64,000 bases of DNA from a virus, in the IMG/VR virus record IMGVR_UViG_3300037246_001176, positions 35,924-99,923 of that record; one strand, written 5' to 3'. The notes beneath the pieces are model-generated. The model ran no database searches, was not told the DNA's origin, and saw only the letters and a program-made list of their open reading frames with translations. The position numbers and the translations under genes were made by a program. This document shows positions 52,836 to 60,346 of the stretch, one piece after another. Within the stretch, counting starts at the first letter, position 1; each line of letters begins with the position of its first letter.

Positions 52836-52864
52836 ATTATAACCTAAACTCCAGAATTTGTCAA
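52836..52864 (-). promoter_or_regulatory. Sigma-70 type promoter
   Basis: Minus strand TTGACA (complement of 52859-52864), 17 bases, TATAAT (complement of 52836-52841). The transcript would open with GGGAGGAAGAATTG, an 11-codon frame, before the hairpin leader at 52671-52761. Confidence 0.74.
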
Positions 52865-52871
52865 GCCCCGC

Positions 52872-53018
52872 TCAAAACTCATAGTCCTCACTGTTCGCCA
52901 GAGCCACAATAATGCTCCGCACATCCAGCCCCGCACGCCCAGAGACCGGCTTCTGCCTGGGCCAGAGACGGCGCATCGCCGCGCTCACGGCTTCCCGAAT
53001 CATGGTCCCTATTCTCAT
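52872..53018 (-). CDS. Small basic hypothetical protein
   Basis: Protein of 48 residues from ATG 53018 (GGTGAGGGAC ahead), MIREAVSAAMRRLWPRQKPV then SIIVALANSEDYEF. Function unknown. Confidence 0.5.
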   Translation of the reverse strand: MRIGTMIREAVSAAMRRLWPRQKPVSGRAGLDVRSIIVALANSEDYEF

Positions 53019-53020
53019 CG

Positions 53021-53302
53021 TCAGTCCCTCACCGGCACGCCGTGCTCCTGCAACACATGCCAGGCCCACTCTTCTTGCGATTCATGGACGGAGAAGACGA
53101 AACCGCTTTCGGGAAACGGCAGGCCCATCCAGCCCCAGCTTTCAACGCCGAAATTCTCAAGCAGCCGTTCCGCGTCCCTGGCAGACCAAGCCCCCCCTTC
53201 TTCCATCGTGAACATCACGGCATCGCCAGCCATGAGATTGCGATACAGTGCCACCGTCGGCGTTATCCAGTCCGTGATCGTCGCCAGCTTCAGCAAGTCC
53301 AT
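53021..53302 (-). CDS. Hypothetical protein
   Basis: Protein of 93 residues, helix DLLKLATITDWITPTVALYR, then VMFTMEEGGAWSARDAERLL and WAWHVLQEHG. No domain recognised. Start ATG 53302 overlaps the upstream stop. Confidence 0.58.
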   Translation of the reverse strand: MDLLKLATITDWITPTVALYRNLMAGDAVMFTMEEGGAWSARDAERLLENFGVESWGWMGLPFPESGFVFSVHESQEEWAWHVLQEHGVPVRD

Positions 53303-53565
53303 CAACAAGTTCCTTCGAGAAGCATAAAGAGCACACCTAGAATACCGCCAAGGCTAAGCCCCATGCCGAAGCAGGCGTAACAACGCATCGTTCTTAGATT
53401 TTCCACTTCGTCTTTTGTCTCCCCAACCGTCGATCTTCGCCCGAAGGTTCCCGTCGGCCCTGGCCCCTCAACTGTCGAATATTGGCCCGGTAGCTCCTGT
53501 CGGGGGCCGGTTGGCCCTTCCACCGTTGATTTCGCCACTTTGTCTCTCGTTTCTTTGTCATTCAT
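53302..53565 (-). CDS. Membrane-anchored protein with short internal repeats
   Basis: Protein of 87 residues from ATG 53565. Three STVEGP/STVGET-type repeats fill residues 12-50, then MRCYACFGMGLSLGGILGVL is a transmembrane helix near the C-terminus. Topology suggests a tail-anchored protein. The palindrome repeat lies just upstream. Confidence 0.58.
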   Translation of the reverse strand: MNDKETRDKVAKSTVEGPTGPRQELPGQYSTVEGPGPTGTFGRRSTVGETKDEVENLRTMRCYACFGMGLSLGGILGVLFMLLEGTC

Positions 53566-54019
53566 CTTGCAGTCTCCTTTCTCCGTTTCTGGATTCCAGA
53601 ATCGCCATCTCTGCCGGAACTTCCAGCCGCTCCTGCTCCCGCATCGCCAGCCACATTCTGCCAAGAGCGGCCAGAGCTAACAAGTTAGCAGGCTGTGCTG
53701 GCATAGCACGAGATCGTTCTAGATAGTTGGTCAGAATCGGAAATCCGACGAACATCGCCAGGCCAGCAAGACTAGCAAGAATCAAATACGGAAACATCGT
53801 CGCCAGCAACCTGCCAGAAGCGTCAGAACGAATGCTTGCAGACTCGGCAGACGCCAAAGTCCGCGCCGCGTCCGCCTCGCCGCGAGCGCGAACGAGCCGC
53901 GACTCCTCCGCCAAACGCTGCGCCTGCGCGTCCTGCTGGCCGTTCCACGCTTCCACCAGGAACACGCCGCCGACTATGGCGACAGCTACGATCAGGAGTA
54001 TCAGGATTGCTTGAGCCAT
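53558..54019 (-). CDS. Membrane protein with two helices and a coiled coil
   Basis: Protein of 153 residues from ATG 54019. N-terminal helix AQAILILLIVAVAIVGGVFL, then a charged coiled coil (QRLAEESRLVRARGEADAAR), then a second helix PYLILASLAGLAMFVGFPIL. The palindrome copy lies inside its 3' end and is translated ILESRN. Function unknown. Confidence 0.62.
   Translation of the reverse strand: MAQAILILLIVAVAIVGGVFLVEAWNGQQDAQAQRLAEESRLVRARGEADAARTLASAESASIRSDASGRLLATMFPYLILASLAGLAMFVGFPILTNYLERSRAMPAQPANLLALAALGRMWLAMREQERLEVPAEMAILESRNGERRLQDE
53587..53601. repeat. 15-bp palindrome, copy 5
   Basis: TTCTGGATTCCAGAA in the last codons of the upstream membrane-protein gene, 20 bases before the next start at 53565. 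Confidence 0.75.
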
Positions 54020-54039
54020 GCTGTTTTCCTTTCCTATAT

Positions 54040-54471
54040 TTACGCGCTTAATTGTGGCACAGAAACAAACATTTCTGGTATGGCCTGCACCAGATCGGGA
54101 GTAGACATTTCCATAGCGGTCTGGCCGCTGGGAAGCATCAAGAACGAGAAGAATGCACCCCGCGCTCCCAGCACGGCAGAGGAGACGCACTTCGCCTTGA
54201 CGTCATGGTACAGCATCGTTGCCGCCTGAACCTTGGCGGCCTTCTCATTGCCGCTCTTGCTCGGCAGGACGGGCCAGACGACCTTGAATCTGTCCTCTCC
54301 GATCACAAAAGCCAACACGAACGCCGCCCGATTGGTCACTGATTCCCTACTGAATCCCTCCATCAGCACCTGACCGCCCAGTTTTTCGATCTGGCGTTTT
54401 GTTTTTTCTATCCATGTGTCTGAGGATGTTCTGCTGGTTTTCCAATAGTTGACGCTTTCAGCATGGATCAT
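54040..54471 (-). CDS. Hypothetical protein
   Basis: Protein of 143 residues, mixed: SRESVTNRAAFVLAFVIGED, FKVVWPVLPSKSGNEKAAKV, and a C-terminal helix. No catalytic motif recognised. Overlaps the zinc-ribbon gene upstream. Confidence 0.58.
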   Translation of the reverse strand: MIHAESVNYWKTSRTSSDTWIEKTKRQIEKLGGQVLMEGFSRESVTNRAAFVLAFVIGEDRFKVVWPVLPSKSGNEKAAKVQAATMLYHDVKAKCVSSAVLGARGAFFSFLMLPSGQTAMEMSTPDLVQAIPEMFVSVPQLSA

Positions 54472-54769
54472 CAAGGTCCCCCAATATCCTTATCTCGACG
54501 CGCTTGCCGAGCGCCTGGAGCAGGCACTTGCTTATGAATCCGCCAGGATCCCAGAATGTTATCGTGGCTGTGGGAAGGGGCATACCTCCGCCAAAGTTGA
54601 CTTCTACCTCGCTGATGATAAGTATGATGGGCGAGCTGTCGTCAAATGCAACCGGTGTGAGGCAGTTGGGGCAACATATGGGGTTGTCCCTGTTCGTGTC
54701 TAGTTCGCAGTCGCCGACTGTGCCGCTCCAGCCGCATCCGCAGCGGCATCGGGCATCCGTTATTTTCAT
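54458..54769 (-). CDS. Zinc-ribbon protein
   Basis: Protein of 103 residues from ATG 54769 (GGGGAGGAGCC ahead). RCRCGCGWSGTVGDCE and CCPNCLTPVAF form a ribbon at the N-terminus; the C-terminal half is strand-rich (IILIISEVEVNF). Function unknown. Confidence 0.62.
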   Translation of the reverse strand: MKITDARCRCGCGWSGTVGDCELDTNRDNPICCPNCLTPVAFDDSSPIILIISEVEVNFGGGMPLPTATITFWDPGGFISKCLLQALGKRVEIRILGDLDDPC

Positions 54770-54870
54770 GGCTCCTCCCCTACCTTTCCTTGCAGGGTAA
54801 CTCAAAAAACATTGCAAATCGCACCCTACCCCGTTTCACCCTGCTGATTCGACATAATGGCGCGACATAA

Positions 54871-55881
54871 CTAACTACCAAACCCCCGCCAGACAGAGAC
54901 CCTTTCAATAGCCCCCACAGCCAGCATAATGGGCACGCCTGCTGTGAAACCAGTCCTGTTGCCTGCCGAGGTCATCACCGGCATGTCTGCCACCTTGATG
55001 TCGCGCAGCTGGCGGTAGATGTGCCTCACGAAAGCGTCCGTAACTCTCGTTCCCGTGAGCGGCAATGTATGCACCGGCGAGCCGCCAGGCACTAGAGAAT
55101 TGCGACTGTGTCCCAATCCCATCTCCCCCGCCAGCAGAAGCTGCGCCACCGCCAGCTGCCACTGGAGCGGCTGGCGCTGATGCCTGCTGACCTCGGCGGC
55201 GTTGACGAGGGGACGGCTCTGCGCTGCCAGCAGGTCGAGCTTCAGGGCGCTTATCTCCTCTTGTAGTTCGGCTTTCTCGTAAGTCCATGCCCGCTGGTCG
55301 TAATATTTTTCCTTGTCCCACTCCAAGACCTCATGGGCTATGTAGTGCTCCCCCACCAGCTCGTGCGGGGTGACAGTTTCCTTGCCGTACCAGTAGATCC
55401 CGAAACTGCCGCCCACGAACAGTCCTATCGCCAGCATGAACTGCGTGGTATAAAGGCCGATGTTCCCCGTCGCCGCGCTCCATGTTCTCGGCGGCAGCCC
55501 CCACCACGTCTTGCTCAGGCCGCCGACGCCCCATATCAGCGCGGCTATGCCCACGCAGGCTAGGAATGCCGACACCTGGCGGCTTATGTGAAGGCGCACC
55601 GCGTCATCGTCCGTCGCCCGCACCTGTTCGGCTCGCGCCAGCAGGCCCAGCCAGCCGGTGGTCACGAGCCCGCAGGCCAGCGCGAAGACGGCGATGAGCA
55701 ACGCGCTCTTCGGCGGTATGAGCCAGATGAACCATGCGGCTCCCAATCCTGACATGAGGATCGACAGCGGAATCCCGACCAGCGTTCTTAGGAACGGTAC
55801 GGCGAACTGCGCCGCTGGCGTGCTGGGGTCCTGCGAGTATACGCCTGGTATGCGCCCGAATCCCATGCCTCCTCTGCGCAT
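54871..55881 (-). CDS. Multi-pass membrane protein
   Basis: Protein of 336 residues. Five likely transmembrane helices in residues 25-165 (LVGIPLSILMSGLGAAWFIW, LLIAVFALACGLVTTGWLG, VSAFLACVGIAALIWGVGGL, FMLAIGLFVGGSFGIYW), then a long cytoplasmic tail with coiled coil (YEKAELQEEISALKLDLLAA) and a strand-rich end. Coupled to the next membrane protein. Function unknown. Confidence 0.62.
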   Translation of the reverse strand: MRRGGMGFGRIPGVYSQDPSTPAAQFAVPFLRTLVGIPLSILMSGLGAAWFIWLIPPKSALLIAVFALACGLVTTGWLGLLARAEQVRATDDDAVRLHISRQVSAFLACVGIAALIWGVGGLSKTWWGLPPRTWSAATGNIGLYTTQFMLAIGLFVGGSFGIYWYGKETVTPHELVGEHYIAHEVLEWDKEKYYDQRAWTYEKAELQEEISALKLDLLAAQSRPLVNAAEVSRHQRQPLQWQLAVAQLLLAGEMGLGHSRNSLVPGGSPVHTLPLTGTRVTDAFVRHIYRQLRDIKVADMPVMTSAGNRTGFTAGVPIMLAVGAIERVSVWRGFGS

Positions 55882-56693
55882 TATTCGCTCCCTCCATCTT
55901 CCGCAAACCTCCGCCGCCAGTTCGTCGCCGACCGTTGACCAGAAGCAAGACCAGCAGCCACCATCTCCCTGCCGGTCATTCCAGCGACGGTTGCCGCATC
56001 AAGTTTCCGTTCCTGGCACAGAACCGCAAAGTCCGCGTAGCGCGTCGGCGCGTTCCCGTTCGGTTCTGGCATAGGAACTGAAATGCTGGCAGGGTTCGGC
56101 ATGGGTTCCTCTATCACTGGAACAGGCAGGAATCTCGCCGCGAGCCGTTCGGTCAGCGAGAAAGACGCTTCGGCACGCTTGCCCTTTTTGCCGACTTGCC
56201 GCATCGCGTGCCGGAAATGGATCGCAGTGCTAACCGCGAACACCAGCGCTTCCGGTGCGAGCACGATGGCGAACGAGTAGACGCCCAGCGTCCAGGGCTT
56301 CAGCAGCTCCTCCACCGGGACGGAGCGGAACCGCGAGAGCACCCACACCGACTGCACGGCGACGGCCAGCGCCAGCAGCGCGACGAACGAGGCGTACAGC
56401 GTCCACGCACTTTTTAGCCCAGGCGGTTCCGACGGCCTGCGGTTCTTTTTGCCCTGCTCCGCCATGCGCCTGTCGTGCGCTTCCCACTCGGCGCGGTATT
56501 CAGCCCTCATCGCCTGCGTCTGGTGATAGGTGATGATGACGAAGTAAGTGCCGAGGCCCATCGCTAGGCCCATCCCCAAGGCGGTGACGGGCATTCCAGC
56601 GAAAAGATAATCGTCAATGGGACGAAAGGCGCTGGCGAAGCGGGGGACGGTGACGAGCGTGACGAGCAGGATCAGAAATTTGCCGATGTTCAT
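55881..56693 (-). CDS. Membrane protein with C-terminal HTH-like region
   Basis: Protein of 270 residues. N-terminal signal anchor and further transmembrane helices in residues 1-170 (GKFLILLVTLVTVPRFASAF, LYASFVALLALAVAVQSVWV, LGVYSFAIVLAPEALVFAVS), a Pro-rich linker, then a C-terminal region AVLCQERKLDAATVAGMTGR that looks like a helix-turn-helix. A DNA-contacting domain on a membrane protein would be unusual. Confidence 0.6.
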   Translation of the reverse strand: MNIGKFLILLVTLVTVPRFASAFRPIDDYLFAGMPVTALGMGLAMGLGTYFVIITYHQTQAMRAEYRAEWEAHDRRMAEQGKKNRRPSEPPGLKSAWTLYASFVALLALAVAVQSVWVLSRFRSVPVEELLKPWTLGVYSFAIVLAPEALVFAVSTAIHFRHAMRQVGKKGKRAEASFSLTERLAARFLPVPVIEEPMPNPASISVPMPEPNGNAPTRYADFAVLCQERKLDAATVAGMTGREMVAAGLASGQRSATNWRRRFAEDGGSE

Positions 56694-56953
56694 TCCTTAT
56701 CTCCTCGCTTTAGATATTCAACTATTTCAGTATCGCCTTGTTCAACCATAATATCTGCCAGCCAATTGGTAACAATGCCACCGATTTGGATGAGTTCCAT
56801 CCATACAGGATGTTCATGTCGGCCCTGCAAAGCCAAGCTCAATTCAAGCATTTCCTGCGCCAGCATGTGAAATTCTGGCCGGTATTCATCATAACGGTGT
56901 TGACGCGCGTTTGAATCTATGGCGCGTCGGGCCAGGGTTATTTTAGGTATCAT
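56690..56953 (-). CDS. Possible MazG-like protein
   Basis: Protein of 87 residues. MLAQEMLELSLALQGRHEHP and VTNWLADIMVEQG resemble the helices of MazG-type nucleotide pyrophosphohydrolases, with the EMLEL segment in place of the metal-binding ExxE. It lacks the second EExxD motif, so activity is doubtful. Confidence 0.45.
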   Translation of the reverse strand: MIPKITLARRAIDSNARQHRYDEYRPEFHMLAQEMLELSLALQGRHEHPVWMELIQIGGIVTNWLADIMVEQGDTEIVEYLKRGDKE

Positions 56954-57302
56954 CCAGTTCCTCCAATTTCTCCAAACGCACGACCGCTACTATCTCTTGT
57001 GGAGCACCGCCAATCAAGAGGATGAACTCCCCCAGTGTCTCTACCATTCCACCCTCGGCAACCAAATCACTTTTCGGCATATCGGCCAATCGCTCCAGGT
57101 AAGGACGGCACGTCAAGCGAAAACGACCGATCTTCTTTCCGCCAAAACGAGGGGACTTGTCCCAGGCGTCATGCTCCAGCTGCCTGGTGTCCCAGAGCCG
57201 CTGCCACATTTCTAGGTGTCTCGGCTTCCAGCGGCGGCGCGTGACGGTCTTGCGCCCGCTCAGGAATTCTTTAGTGGTGAGCGAGAAGCTGATGAGGGCC
57301 AT
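56943..57302 (-). CDS. ASCH-domain-like protein
   Basis: Protein of 119 residues. SFSLTTKEFLSGRKTVTRRR at the N-terminus and ILLIGGAPQEIVAVVRLE at the C-terminus match ASCH domains, PUA-like folds proposed to bind RNA. Function inferred only from the family. Confidence 0.65.
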   Translation of the reverse strand: MALISFSLTTKEFLSGRKTVTRRRWKPRHLEMWQRLWDTRQLEHDAWDKSPRFGGKKIGRFRLTCRPYLERLADMPKSDLVAEGGMVETLGEFILLIGGAPQEIVAVVRLEKLEELDDT

Positions 57303-57550
57303 TATTTCTTGTCCTCCGTGTCTGCCGGCGTCAAGTCTTTCAGTCCACAGTTCTCCAGAATTTTTGTTTGACTATACTGAAACTCACTGCCCGCTGATTC
57401 GCGCTCTATCAGCTCTGCTATCGCCCGAACTCTCACTTCCACCGTATGTGCCTTGTAGGTTGCGAGATTAATTTCAGAGCGGCATTGTTTGTATTCGGCC
57501 AATAGCTGCCCAAGCACTTTTTCAAGGATGATGACGGTAGTATCACTCAT
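57302..57550 (-). CDS. Small helical hypothetical protein
   Basis: Protein of 82 residues from ATG 57550, helices TTVIILEKVLGQLLAEYKQC and VEVRVRAIAELIERES. Function unknown. Confidence 0.58.
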   Translation of the reverse strand: MSDTTVIILEKVLGQLLAEYKQCRSEINLATYKAHTVEVRVRAIAELIERESAGSEFQYSQTKILENCGLKDLTPADTEDKK

Positions 57551-57704
57551 GCTGTCTTTTCTCATCTTCCGCCAGCGCCAAGTCCGCCAGAAACGGTCGC
57601 AGCAGCTCGCGCAGGGCGGCGACATACTCCATTCGCTCCTTTTTGTTTCTGGTGTCAGTTATCGCCACAAGCAGTTCCTGTACCCGTTCTTTGTCTATCG
57701 TCAT
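57543..57704 (-). CDS. Small helical hypothetical protein
   Basis: Frame of 53 residues from ATG 57704 with GGAGGCGA ahead, helical (KERVQELLVAITDTRNKKER). It fills the gap after the promoter at 57741 and overlaps the next start by eight bases. Function unknown. Confidence 0.58.
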   Translation of the reverse strand: MTIDKERVQELLVAITDTRNKKERMEYVAALRELLRPFLADLALAEDEKRQHE

Positions 57705-57740
57705 TTCGCCTCCGTTGTGGACATTCTGTTAATTTTCCCC

Positions 57741-57769
57741 ATTCTACCACAAATAATAATTCTTGTCAA
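57741..57769 (-). promoter_or_regulatory. Sigma-70 type promoter
   Basis: Minus strand TTGACA (complement of 57764-57769), 17 bases, TAGAAT (complement of 57741-57746), extended -10 TGG. It follows the terminator at 57782-57804 and restarts transcription of the left-hand genes. Confidence 0.68.
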
Positions 57770-57781
57770 GTCCAAAGCAAA

Positions 57782-57804
57782 AGCGCCAGCATCGCGCTGG
57801 CGCT
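57782..57804 (-). terminator. Rho-independent terminator after tRNA-Trp
   Basis: Minus strand AGCGCCAGC, five-base loop, GCTGGCGCT followed by TTTGCTTT. Perfect nine-base stem 28 bases downstream of the tRNA. Confidence 0.8.
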
Positions 57805-57831
57805 CTTGTGTAGATAGATGCAACTATTCAG

Positions 57832-57903
57832 CACCCCGGTGAGGGCTTGAACCTCAACTAGCGGGTTTGGAGGCCGCCGTTCTGCCGGTTAAACTACCGG
57901 GGC
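57832..57903 (-). tRNA. tRNA-Trp (anticodon CCA)
   Basis: Acceptor stem GCCCCGG with CCGGGGT (one G-U), D-arm GTTTAACCGGCAGAAC, anticodon loop CTCCAAA giving CCA, T-arm TGAGG-TTCAAGC-CCTCA, 72 nt without encoded CCA. The anticodon stem base pair 31-39 is C-C, a flaw. Followed by a terminator. The single phage tRNA may offset Trp codon use or replace a host tRNA cut by defence. Confidence 0.85.
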
Positions 57904-57968
57904 TTTGATGCTCCGCTTCGGCCCGTCGGCTGTGCCGTCTGCCACGCTGCGGAGCGAGCGGTTGCTGC

Positions 57969-58223
57969 TCAATTCACTGGCAAGCCGCAGATGTCGCACT
58001 CGCCGCTCTCTACATACCAATCCTCATTCATTCCGTCGCAGCCACCGTCGCAAAACGGGGCTGCTTCGACTTTAGTTATCTCAACCTCGTCGTCAGGCGC
58101 GAGCCACGAACTGACATGCTTTTGGCCTTTAGGAGATTCCAGGCACTCTTGGAGTTCTCGCTTGGTATGGGCCGTGACGATCACCAGCCCGTCGCACTTG
58201 CGTTTCAGCTCCCAGGTCATCAT
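57969..58223 (-). CDS. Small protein with two Cys pairs
   Basis: Protein of 84 residues: a helix/strand half (LVIVTAHTKRELQECLES), then CDGGCDGMNEDWYVESGECDICG with paired CxxC at the C-terminus. ATGA-type overlap upstream. Function unknown. Confidence 0.6.
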   Translation of the reverse strand: MMTWELKRKCDGLVIVTAHTKRELQECLESPKGQKHVSSWLAPDDEVEITKVEAAPFCDGGCDGMNEDWYVESGECDICGLPVN

Positions 58224-58591
58224 GCTTCCTCTATCATCTTTACGTATAATTCACGCTGGTCTGGCGAAATATTCAGACCTTGATAATGCACCTTGCTGGA
58301 TAGCCCGAACGCCCGCGCCAGCTCCTCGCAGTCCACGTCGCTGGTGTAGTAGTTTACGCCGTTCTCTCTGACATATTCTATGTACAAGCTCTGTCCTGGC
58401 GGTAGCGGGTAAACCATCCGGTTACATGCGGGGTTTTCTTTGTGCGACACCCGCCGCTTTTTGGGAGCCTGCACGCAGAGCCAGCCCCATGCTGTGCCCC
58501 TGCCGCCGGTCACGCTCCAGGTCTTGCCGGTCTTTTTCTTCAGGGCTGCCTTGATTCTCTTTACCGCGTCTTTTCTTTCGATGTAAGCCAT
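58220..58591 (-). CDS. Hypothetical protein
   Basis: Protein of 123 residues from ATG 58591. AYIERKDAVKRIKAALKKKT, GTAWGWLCVQAPKKRRV, YYTSDVDCEELARAFGLSS. The basic strand region may contact nucleic acid. First gene after the promoter cassette at 58643. Confidence 0.6.
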   Translation of the reverse strand: MAYIERKDAVKRIKAALKKKTGKTWSVTGGRGTAWGWLCVQAPKKRRVSHKENPACNRMVYPLPPGQSLYIEYVRENGVNYYTSDVDCEELARAFGLSSKVHYQGLNISPDQRELYVKMIEEA

Positions 58592-58642
58592 GTCCTGAAT
58601 TCTCTCCTCTTCTGCTTGTCTGCTCTCTCTCAACCTGTATAT

Positions 58643-58706
58643 ATTATAGCACAGTATGTTTTATCTGTCAAGCGTTTACCCGAAAACAGCCAAATATTTA
58701 AGGTTA
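58643..58706 (-). promoter_or_regulatory. Promoter cassette with conserved upstream box, copy 4
   Basis: Minus strand TTGACA (complement of 58666-58671), 17 bases, TATAAT (complement of 58643-58648), extended -10 TGC. Upstream box AACCTTAAATATTTGGCTG and downstream GGTTGAG match the cassettes at 20072, 45267 and 51266. Confidence 0.82.
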
Positions 58707-58743
58707 GAGCCTGTTTCATGCTCCGTTTCCCCTGCCTTCCCGT

Positions 58744-58758
58744 TTCTGGATTCCAGAA
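58744..58758. repeat. 15-bp palindrome, copy 6
   Basis: TTCTGGATTCCAGAA, 38 bases upstream of the conserved promoter box and 25 bases downstream of the terminator at 58781-58807. Confidence 0.78.
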
Positions 58759-58780
58759 CACCTAGCAACAGATACACAAA

Positions 58781-58807
58781 CGCCCTGGGTTGGTCAGGCC
58801 CAGGGCG
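58781..58807 (-). terminator. Rho-independent terminator
   Basis: Minus strand CGCCCTGGG, nine-base loop, CCCAGGGCG followed by TTTGTG, 28 bases after the stop at 58836. Perfect nine-base stem. Confidence 0.75.
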
Positions 58808-58835
58808 TCCGGCGAAAGGAGGAGAAAGATGATTT

Positions 58836-59207
58836 CTATGGATATGATACTATGTGTACGTTCATCCCCGGCAGCTCCAGCTTCAGCAGCCGCCCGTAGC
58901 TGTCTTGGAACTGCCACGGCTCGTCGCACACTTCCGTCCTGTACGGCCTCTCTGGCCAAATGGGAGCGCCGAGCAAGGAGCCGAGCTGCGCCTTCTCTAT
59001 GAGGTGCGCGAATCCCTGAACCGTCCCCGGATGCGGGAACTGTACAGGCTCACCGTCCCACAAGTCGGGGAACCCCTTCCACCAGCCGTGGTCGTGAATC
59101 ATGAAAATGAGCGGCCTGGGCTTGTCCCGCAGAACATAGTTCAGCCAAATCAAAGAGGAGAACTCGCTACCTTTTCGGAACATCTGCTCTGCCGCGTCAA
59201 TCATCAT
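58836..59207 (-). CDS. Hypothetical protein
   Basis: Protein of 123 residues, mixed: LIWLNYVLRDKPRPLIFMIH, DGEPVQFPHPGTVQGFAHLI, YGRLLKLELPGMNVHIVSYP. No domain recognised. Last gene before the terminator at 58781. Start within the tandem ATGs near 59207-59210. Confidence 0.6.
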   Translation of the reverse strand: MMIDAAEQMFRKGSEFSSLIWLNYVLRDKPRPLIFMIHDHGWWKGFPDLWDGEPVQFPHPGTVQGFAHLIEKAQLGSLLGAPIWPERPYRTEVCDEPWQFQDSYGRLLKLELPGMNVHIVSYP

Positions 59208-59463
59208 CACTCGCTTTCCATCTGTAAGCGGGCACTATCGTCGACCTGCCCGCGATATCCACGATTCGCGTCCTCACGGGTTCGATTTTGCCCTCGGCAA
59301 TGAGCGGCTTCAATTGCTCGCGCACCCATCGAACCCTGCGCCCGGTCATCTCGGCCAGCTCGTTGGTCGTCAATGCTCCCTTGACTGCATCGTTTGCCGT
59401 CCGCGCCGAGAGCAGCGCGGCCACCAACTCATCTTCGGTGATGGCATCTATTTCCGTGTCCAT
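59197..59463 (-). CDS. Winged-helix DNA-binding protein
   Basis: Protein of 88 residues from ATG 59463 (GGAGGGCGGC ahead). ALTTNELAEMTGRRVRWVRE is a helix-turn-helix, EQLKPLIAEGKIEPVRTR the recognition helix and wing. Probably a small regulator of the flanking genes. Confidence 0.65.
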   Translation of the reverse strand: MDTEIDAITEDELVAALLSARTANDAVKGALTTNELAEMTGRRVRWVREQLKPLIAEGKIEPVRTRIVDIAGRSTIVPAYRWKASDDD

Positions 59464-60287
59464 GCCGCCCTCCTGACTGGCCTGTAGCTCTGCACATGCA
59501 CTTCCCCGTGCCCGTCCCGGCACACCACCGCGACCCCGCCCACCGGCTCTATTCTGCCAGAAAATCCTATCCGGTGTCCATATGATGTGCATAACTGCCA
59601 CGGCGGAAGGAACAACACCTGAATTGAGTGATTCAGACCAGAGTCCTCCAAATGATGCACATGGGCGCGGACGCCGAACTGTGGCAGTATGTTGCCACTT
59701 TCGGCATATTCCATCACCAGAATTGATGCCTGCCTGAGCGCCCCGCCCCCTTTCGTCCATGGCCTCATGCTCGTGCTCCCTGGGTGGTGAGCCAGGTCGA
59801 ATGTCACGCCCGCTGCTTCCAGCGGGAGCCACCACCAGGAATTGTTGCCCGTGACGTCATCCTTCTCAGCCCCGATCTCTTTGGCGATCAGTTCTTCCAA
59901 CTCGCCGCTACCGCCCGTGTGTGATTCCGTACCCCGAATCACAAACTTAGTGTTGGCTACCTCCAATACTGGTTCCCAGATCATGGCGGCCAAATCTACG
60001 ATGACTGATTTGTTGACAGCGATCAACCCATGCTTTGAGTGTGAGTTGTCATCTACCCCGTCTCCCAGGCAGACGGCCCACACTTCGGCCCTGTGCCGCT
60101 TTTTCAGCTCGGTCACGAACGACCAGAAGTCCAGCCATCGCCGCCAGAGCCACTGTTGCGCCCGGCTCGGCATGTACTTCCCGCCGTCGTCAAAGTCCAC
60201 GCCATCAGGATGCACCAGGCCGACGGTACTGTTCGGGTGAGTGTCCGCAAACAGCGCGACTATCACTGGCTTCTTTCGCTTAAGCAT
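59448..60287 (-). CDS. Calcineurin-like metallophosphoesterase
   Basis: Protein of 279 residues. PVIVALFADTHPNSTVG, VWAVCLGDGVDDNSHSK, TKFVIRGTESHTGGSGE, FDLAHHPGSTSM and FGVRAHVHHLED follow the DxH-GD-GNH-H-H layout of calcineurin-type phosphoesterases, with Thr-Glu in place of the usual Asn-His at the third motif. Could act on nucleotides or nucleic-acid ends. Confidence 0.8.
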   Translation of the reverse strand: MLKRKKPVIVALFADTHPNSTVGLVHPDGVDFDDGGKYMPSRAQQWLWRRWLDFWSFVTELKKRHRAEVWAVCLGDGVDDNSHSKHGLIAVNKSVIVDLAAMIWEPVLEVANTKFVIRGTESHTGGSGELEELIAKEIGAEKDDVTGNNSWWWLPLEAAGVTFDLAHHPGSTSMRPWTKGGGALRQASILVMEYAESGNILPQFGVRAHVHHLEDSGLNHSIQVLFLPPWQLCTSYGHRIGFSGRIEPVGGVAVVCRDGHGEVHVQSYRPVRRAAWTRK

Positions 60288-60346
60288 TTAGGTGTCTACC
60301 TCCTGTCAGAGATGTGTCGGCGAAAACAGGCCGTAAACTATGCTTT

